Source: DASWHX01 sp036397995
GTDB taxonomy: Bacteria > Bacteroidota > Bacteroidia > Cytophagales > Cyclobacteriaceae
Assembly (NCBI GenBank): GCA_036397995.1
Contig: DASWHX010000177.1
Coordinates: 1-11,309, forward strand
Direction: 5' to 3'
DNA: 11,309 bases
In this document: positions 7,286 to 11,309 of the stretch, piece by piece
Position numbering within the stretch: the stretch's first letter is position 1
Layout: the number at the start of each line of letters is the position of its first letter
Position numbers and translations under genes: made by a program
The notes under the pieces: model-generated
What the model was told of the DNA's origin: nothing
What the model saw: only the letters and a program-made list of their open reading frames with translations
Databases searched by the model: none

Positions 7286-9754
7286 TTAGAATGGAAATCC
7301 AATTCCAATATTTAGTATCCAGGGTTCTATCTCTCGATTTAGACTTCTGTCGAATGGTGGTGAATTAAAGTTAGGGTCCAGGAAAAATCTTCTACCCACT
7401 GGTCGTGCCGGATCATAAAGTTTGTAACCCAAATCAAATCGGATCACCAGGAAGGAGAAATCAAACCGGATTCCGGCCCCTCCAGCCAGCGCAATCTCTT
7501 TGTAAAATTTATTTATTTTGAATTGACTTCCGGGCCGGTTAGGATCGTCGCGAATGGTCCAGATATTACCGGCATCAAGAAACAGGGCACCTGCCAGAAT
7601 ACCGGCAATTTTTTGCCTGAACTCAAGACTGGATTCGATCAAAACTTCACCCTGCTGTTCAAACCGGTAGGTAATTTTACCATCCGTGGAGTCATAAGGA
7701 GTATAAGAACCCGGTCCCAGACGACGGGGCCTCCAGCCTCGCACACTGTTGCTGCCTCCTGCGAAAAAGTATTTTTCATAGGGGAGAATCTTATTATTGG
7801 AATATGGATATGCGAACCCGGTGGAGAACCGAAATGAAATACTAGAATTGTTTTCCCTTGGTCTGTGTTTCCTGTAGTCAAGACTAGCTTTCACGAATTT
7901 GTAACCTTCCAGTCCGAATGTCTCCAAATATCTCTTATTAATCTCATACATTATTAAACCTCCGTTTTCAATCCACAATCTAAGCCAGGTTGAGTTCCGG
8001 GTATAACTACCGTACTGGTTAATATTGAAGGTTGGTGAAAATATTATACTCCCCACTATGGAAGGATCGAAGGTATTGATAAGATTATTACCGCGTTGTT
8101 GCAATTGAATCAGGTATGCTTCAAAGGCTGAATCTAATTCAGAATTTATTATGCTCAAGTCACCAATGGTCATCCGGTATTGCGCATTTCTCTTGTTTTC
8201 CCAGGTGTAAGTGTTGGATAAATTAAAATTAGATCTTCTATATTCAGGCCTGTCATTATAGGTATACCCGGTCTGAAGTCTTGTTTTTGGATTGAACCTT
8301 CCCAGTTTGAGCCGGTTATTTCTGCCGATGGGTAAAATAAACTGAGGAAAGGTAAAGGCGAGGGTACCACCTGCTTCGATACTTCTGTAAATTTCATTAC
8401 TTGTTGCCGATGCAACACCTTCCAATCCGATTCTAAAACTTGTTTCAAAATTTTCAAGAGTACGAAACGCATTTCTTCTAAGGAGAGAAAGATTGTAAAA
8501 AGGACCAGGAAATCCCTGGGCATCACTGTAATTGATACCTACCTCATTCGAAATTTGAAATTCATCAAGGAGTGTAGCAAATATGTTGGCCACGAATTTT
8601 CCACCTGTAGTATCATAGTTGATGTTTATGAATTTGAAATTATTCATATTAAGCAATTGTCTTTGAGTATTCAAAGTATTTTCGTGGCTGTACAACTCAC
8701 CCTTCCTTATAAAGATTCTCCTATTTGGAATTTTGCGGGAATAAGGCTTTTCAAAATATAAATAAGTAATTCCTTCAAACGGACTTTGTGTGCGCTGACC
8801 GGCAGGAATGTTGACCTGAGCATCCATCACAAAATTGACAGAATCCAAAGTAAAGACTTTGTGAGCGTTCCTGTTTTCGGGTACCAATATTTCAGTTCTG
8901 ACCCAAAGAGTATGATTTCCAAATGAGGAATCTACCTGGAAGAGAATATATTGCCTGCTAAAATCGAAGTAACCTTTGTTTCTTAATAATGCTGTGATTC
9001 TCTCCCTTTCATTACTAAGATTTTCCTGCGTAAAAATGTCTCCTTTATTAATCCGGCTTTCCCGCGAAGTTTCTTGAAAAAGATGCATGATAGAATCATC
9101 TTTAGTTACGAATAATACGCTGTCTATAAAATACGGTTTGCCTTCGGCTACTTTATAAGTAACATTAACTCTCTTTTTGCGCGTATCTTCTTCATGATGA
9201 ACCAGAGCGTCAAAGTATCCGTTGCTTCGGTAAAAGAGTTGAAGGCGAGTTGCACTATTTTTAGTAGAGATACTATCATAAACCGCAAGGGGTTCTCCAA
9301 CGCGCATGCCCGTATTGCCTTCCTGTAATATTCGATCTACTTTGCTTAACCGTGAGGCTTTCCTGGCTTTTAACCTTGATACTTTTCCCCGCCGATCCTC
9401 TTTTGTAGCAATCTTCTTGTCAAACTTAACCTCAATTCTGGACTTCTTATTATTCAACCGTTCTGTTGAGAATCCATTTTCACCCCATTTGTAGATATAA
9501 ACGTATGGTGTAAAAGGAAGTAAAAGAAACCTGCGATTTCTCTTCTGGGTAAAATATTGCTTTAATTCCTCTTTGTTGAACTTCCGGTTGCCTTCGATTT
9601 TTTGGTTGTACAGGATTTTCTGATCATCTTTGAGATAGCGGTATCCGATACAACTGTTTAGAAGCAGAAGAAGGGTAAGTATTTTTGAACAAAGTATGAA
9701 GCTAAAACCGGCACCTAAAGAAAAGCTGAAATTAATTCGCGCTTTATCTCTCAA
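7286..9754 (-). CDS. tamL: TamL-like outer-membrane Omp85 lipoprotein (BamA/TamA family)
   Basis: An Omp85 protein acting in outer-membrane protein assembly. An N-terminal hydrophobic stretch ends in LLLLLNSC, a lipobox; Cys35 here would be lipidated, giving a mature part of 788 residues. Next come POTRA-like repeats: YNQKIEGNRKF (49-59), a very basic insertion at about 107-140, then YKVAEGKPYFIDSV and similar strand-helix units to about 390. A 16-strand-type beta-barrel follows from about 396 to the end. The barrel has GGSNSVRGWRPRR (VRGW at 671-674, the lid-lock motif of Omp85 proteins) and ends WILNIGIGFPF with a terminal Phe. The start is uncertain: there is no ATG. In-frame candidates are GTG 9853, TTG 9799, TTG 9754 (used here) and, unorthodox, ATA 9697. 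All overlap the 5' end of the divergent methyltransferase gene. The stop is one base from the E1 stop. Confidence 0.9.
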   Translation of the reverse strand: MRDKARINFSFSLGAGFSFILCSKILTLLLLLNSCIGYRYLKDDQKILYNQKIEGNRKFNKEELKQYFTQKRNRRFLLLPFTPYVYIYKWGENGFSTERLNNKKSRIEVKFDKKIATKEDRRGKVSRLKARKASRLSKVDRILQEGNTGMRVGEPLAVYDSISTKNSATRLQLFYRSNGYFDALVHHEEDTRKKRVNVTYKVAEGKPYFIDSVLFVTKDDSIMHLFQETSRESRINKGDIFTQENLSNERERITALLRNKGYFDFSRQYILFQVDSSFGNHTLWVRTEILVPENRNAHKVFTLDSVNFVMDAQVNIPAGQRTQSPFEGITYLYFEKPYSRKIPNRRIFIRKGELYSHENTLNTQRQLLNMNNFKFININYDTTGGKFVANIFATLLDEFQISNEVGINYSDAQGFPGPFYNLSLLRRNAFRTLENFETSFRIGLEGVASATSNEIYRSIEAGGTLAFTFPQFILPIGRNNRLKLGRFNPKTRLQTGYTYNDRPEYRRSNFNLSNTYTWENKRNAQYRMTIGDLSIINSELDSAFEAYLIQLQQRGNNLINTFDPSIVGSIIFSPTFNINQYGSYTRNSTWLRLWIENGGLIMYEINKRYLETFGLEGYKFVKASLDYRKHRPRENNSSISFRFSTGFAYPYSNNKILPYEKYFFAGGSNSVRGWRPRRLGPGSYTPYDSTDGKITYRFEQQGEVLIESSLEFRQKIAGILAGALFLDAGNIWTIRDDPNRPGSQFKINKFYKEIALAGGAGIRFDFSFLVIRFDLGYKLYDPARPVGRRFFLDPNFNSPPFDRSLNREIEPWILNIGIGFPF
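9680..9687 (+). promoter_or_regulatory. Possible -7 promoter element of the RNA methyltransferase gene
   Basis: TATTTTTG at 9680-9687 matches TAnnTTTG exactly and ends eight bases before the ATG at 9696. No TTG lies at the expected upstream distance, so the match is partial. If real, it lies inside the region encoding the lipoprotein signal of tamL and gives a nearly leaderless mRNA. Confidence 0.3.
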
Positions 9755-10448
9755 AAAGAATCGGGTGGCGCATAAGCTTTTCTTAATTGAAGGAGCCAAA
9801 AGCGTTAAGGAGCTTTTGAATTCGCAATTTGATATTTCTTTCTTGCTATCCACTCAAACTTTTCTTGATCAAAACGCTGCTTTACTCAACAAATGCCCGT
9901 TTCCGCTTTTTATGGCAAAAGTAAGTGATATTGAGAGATCGGGTTCTTTAAAAACCAATAATTCTGCCATAGCGGTGGCAAAAATACCGGAGAACAAACC
10001 ATTGGCTCCTAATAAATCGGAATATATTTTAGCCCTGGATGATGTAAGAGATCCGGGAAATCTCGGAGCGATAATCCGAATAGCGGACTGGTATGGAATA
10101 ACTAAGCTTATATTATCAACGAACTGTGCTGATCCCTATAATCCCAAAACAATCATAGCCAGTATGGGTTCATTTACCCGGGTAAGCTTTCATCAAACAA
10201 ATCTTTTTAAATATCTGGAGAAAAGTGCCTGCCAAAAAATTGGAGCAACCATGGAAGGTCAAAGTATTCATAAGATAAAAATAGCAACGCCGGCAATTAT
10301 TGTACTAGGGAATGAATCTAATGGCTTGAGTAAGCTTGTGCTTGATTCTGTAAACAAGACAGTCAGCATTCCAAGATTTGGCCATGCGGAATCATTAAAT
10401 GTTGCGATGGCAGCTGCCGTAATTTGTGATAATTTAAAAAGAAGTTAA
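9696..10448 (+). CDS. TrmH/SpoU-family RNA 2'-O-methyltransferase
   Basis: A 250-residue SPOUT-class enzyme that methylates the 2'-OH of a nucleotide in rRNA or tRNA using SAM. An N-terminal substrate-binding part (about 8-100, with LFLIEGAKSVKELL at 28-41) precedes the knotted domain. Motif 1 is DDVRDPGNLGAIIRIAD (115-131, Asn122 and Arg128), motif 2 is IVLGNESNGLS (202-212, Glu207), and motif 3 is SIPRFGHAESLNVAMAAAV (224-242). The target nucleotide cannot be predicted; RlmB-like G2251 and related sites are possible. The ATG at 9696 fits the family N-terminus; the next candidates would remove conserved residues. Its start overlaps tamL head-to-head and its TAA shares bases with the stop of the convergent thioredoxin gene. 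Confidence 0.95.
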   Translation: MKLKPAPKEKLKLIRALSLKKNRVAHKLFLIEGAKSVKELLNSQFDISFLLSTQTFLDQNAALLNKCPFPLFMAKVSDIERSGSLKTNNSAIAVAKIPENKPLAPNKSEYILALDDVRDPGNLGAIIRIADWYGITKLILSTNCADPYNPKTIIASMGSFTRVSFHQTNLFKYLEKSACQKIGATMEGQSIHKIKIATPAIIVLGNESNGLSKLVLDSVNKTVSIPRFGHAESLNVAMAAAVICDNLKRS

Positions 10449-11309
10449 TTGTTCCTGCTCAGGTAGTTAATAAAATCCGGAATTTTTTCCACATCAATCT
10501 TCTTTCCAACAATGGTTTTATTCTCATCGAGTATATAGACTGTAGGAGTTGTACGAATATCATATTCATACCTGAAATTAGATCTGACATAAGGGTCGGC
10601 TCCATTCAGGAATGTTAAATTATTACTGCTCACATAACCCTTCCATTTTTCAAAATCAGTACTTATATCAACCGCAATTACTTCAACATCTATCTCCTTT
10701 AATGACGAATATTGTGAAAGAAGCAGGGGTGTCTTTTTCTTGCAATGCCCGCAATCATGATCGTAGAAATATAACACAATAAATTTCGCCTGGATATGTT
10801 CTAAATCGAGTGGGTTCATCTCGGTATCAACCAGCGATAGGGAAGGTGCCTGATTGCCAATCAGACCCGGCTTTATCTGGTTAACCCTGTTTTTCAATCG
10901 GTCCAGTAAATCATCATCAGTCCAGGAAGCTTTTCCGGTGAGATAATATTCTTCAATAATGTGAACAAAGACCTTATCAAAACCCATGATATTTGAACTT
11001 TCAAATTTGTTGGAAAGGGTTACGAGGCAATATCGAAACGTGGCCTCAGTTTTCATTGCCTGACTCAGAATCACATCAGCGGATGAGATAAGACTATCCG
11101 GATGCTGCATTGTTATCTTATCCAAATATTCGGTAATCACAGAATGATAAACAGGGGAGCGAAGGAGACTTTCATTTGCAAGATCAAAATTGTCGAAGTA
11201 ATGTGTTTTATAATGAGCGAATCTGGCAAATTCGCGATCGTTACCTTCAAGACCAATTGAATCGGGCACTTTGGGTTTTTGTAATGCTGTAAGGAATTTG
11301 CCCAGGAAA
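10445..11309 (-). CDS. DUF5106/TlpA-like thiol:disulfide oxidoreductase, N-terminus cut by window edge
   Basis: The frame is open to the right edge (287 codons in the window). A GTG at 11269 could pose as a start, but the 13 codons before it (FLGKFLTALQKPK) continue the same kind of sequence, so the gene is judged partial. The N-terminal helical part (to about residue 150) resembles the DUF5106 domain found before thioredoxin domains in Bacteroidota. The C-terminal part is TlpA/thioredoxin-like: FIVLYFYDHDCGHCKKKTP, with CGHC encoded at 10753-10742, and the cis-Pro segment RTTPTVYILDEN. Both redox cysteines are present, so a reductase or isomerase role in the envelope is likely. Any signal peptide lies outside the window. 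The stop overlaps the methyltransferase stop by four bases. Confidence 0.9.
   Translation of the reverse strand, partial: FLGKFLTALQKPKVPDSIGLEGNDREFARFAHYKTHYFDNFDLANESLLRSPVYHSVITEYLDKITMQHPDSLISSADVILSQAMKTEATFRYCLVTLSNKFESSNIMGFDKVFVHIIEEYYLTGKASWTDDDLLDRLKNRVNQIKPGLIGNQAPSLSLVDTEMNPLDLEHIQAKFIVLYFYDHDCGHCKKKTPLLLSQYSSLKEIDVEVIAVDISTDFEKWKGYVSSNNLTFLNGADPYVRSNFRYEYDIRTTPTVYILDENKTIVGKKIDVEKIPDFINYLSRNN

Noticed and set aside
8170..8526. 118-codon minus-strand frame inside tamL
   Set aside because: It is an out-of-frame shadow of the beta-barrel region, which is intact in the main frame.
1..11309. Mobile element, defence system, CRISPR or prophage
   Set aside because: All genes belong to known housekeeping families or fit between them; I saw no transposase, integrase, direct-repeat array or abrupt base-composition change.

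Overview
The window looks like chromosomal, housekeeping DNA from a member of the Bacteroidota (Cytophagia/Flavobacteriia-like). The reasons are: AT-rich coding sequence with A-rich starts and almost no Shine-Dalgarno sequences; exact matches to the Bacteroidota -7 promoter element TAnnTTTG; a fused alpha/beta 2-oxoacid dehydrogenase E1; an outer-membrane Omp85 protein with a lipoprotein signal (TamL type); and a DUF5106/thioredoxin-like protein. Gene density is very high. No intergenic stretch exceeds about 125 bases, and I see no RNA gene, mobile element, CRISPR array or long repeat.

Left part (1-3814), minus strand: one tight co-directional run of six genes, read from 3814 down to the left edge. 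The order is pcm (protein-L-isoaspartate methyltransferase), a hotdog acyl-CoA thioesterase, a small protein resembling the DNA polymerase III psi subunit, an ABC ATPase, and two related ABC-2 membrane subunits, the second cut by the window edge. Spacers are 4, 2, 8, -4 and -4 bases; both overlaps are ATGA start/stop junctions.

Middle (3815-5199): ribE (riboflavin synthase) diverges from pcm behind a recognisable promoter. It meets a PAP2-family lipid phosphatase tail to tail, with a 23-base overlap. The phosphatase has its own promoter and diverges from the next gene.

Right part (5200-11309): the fused E1 gene (+) ends one base from the end of a tamL-like gene (-). The 5' end of tamL overlaps head-to-head with the start of a TrmH/SpoU RNA methyltransferase gene (+). 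That gene shares its TTAA stop with a DUF5106/TlpA-like thioredoxin gene (-), which runs off the right edge.

Functionally these are separate housekeeping activities: protein repair, acyl-CoA hydrolysis, small-molecule export, flavin synthesis, lipid phosphate turnover, branched-chain/2-oxoacid oxidation, outer-membrane assembly, RNA methylation and envelope redox. I found no defence, mobile or otherwise exotic system. The points most worth a second look are the psi-like protein, the tamL/rRNA-methyltransferase 5' overlap with no ATG for tamL, and the repeated absence of room for terminators between convergent genes.
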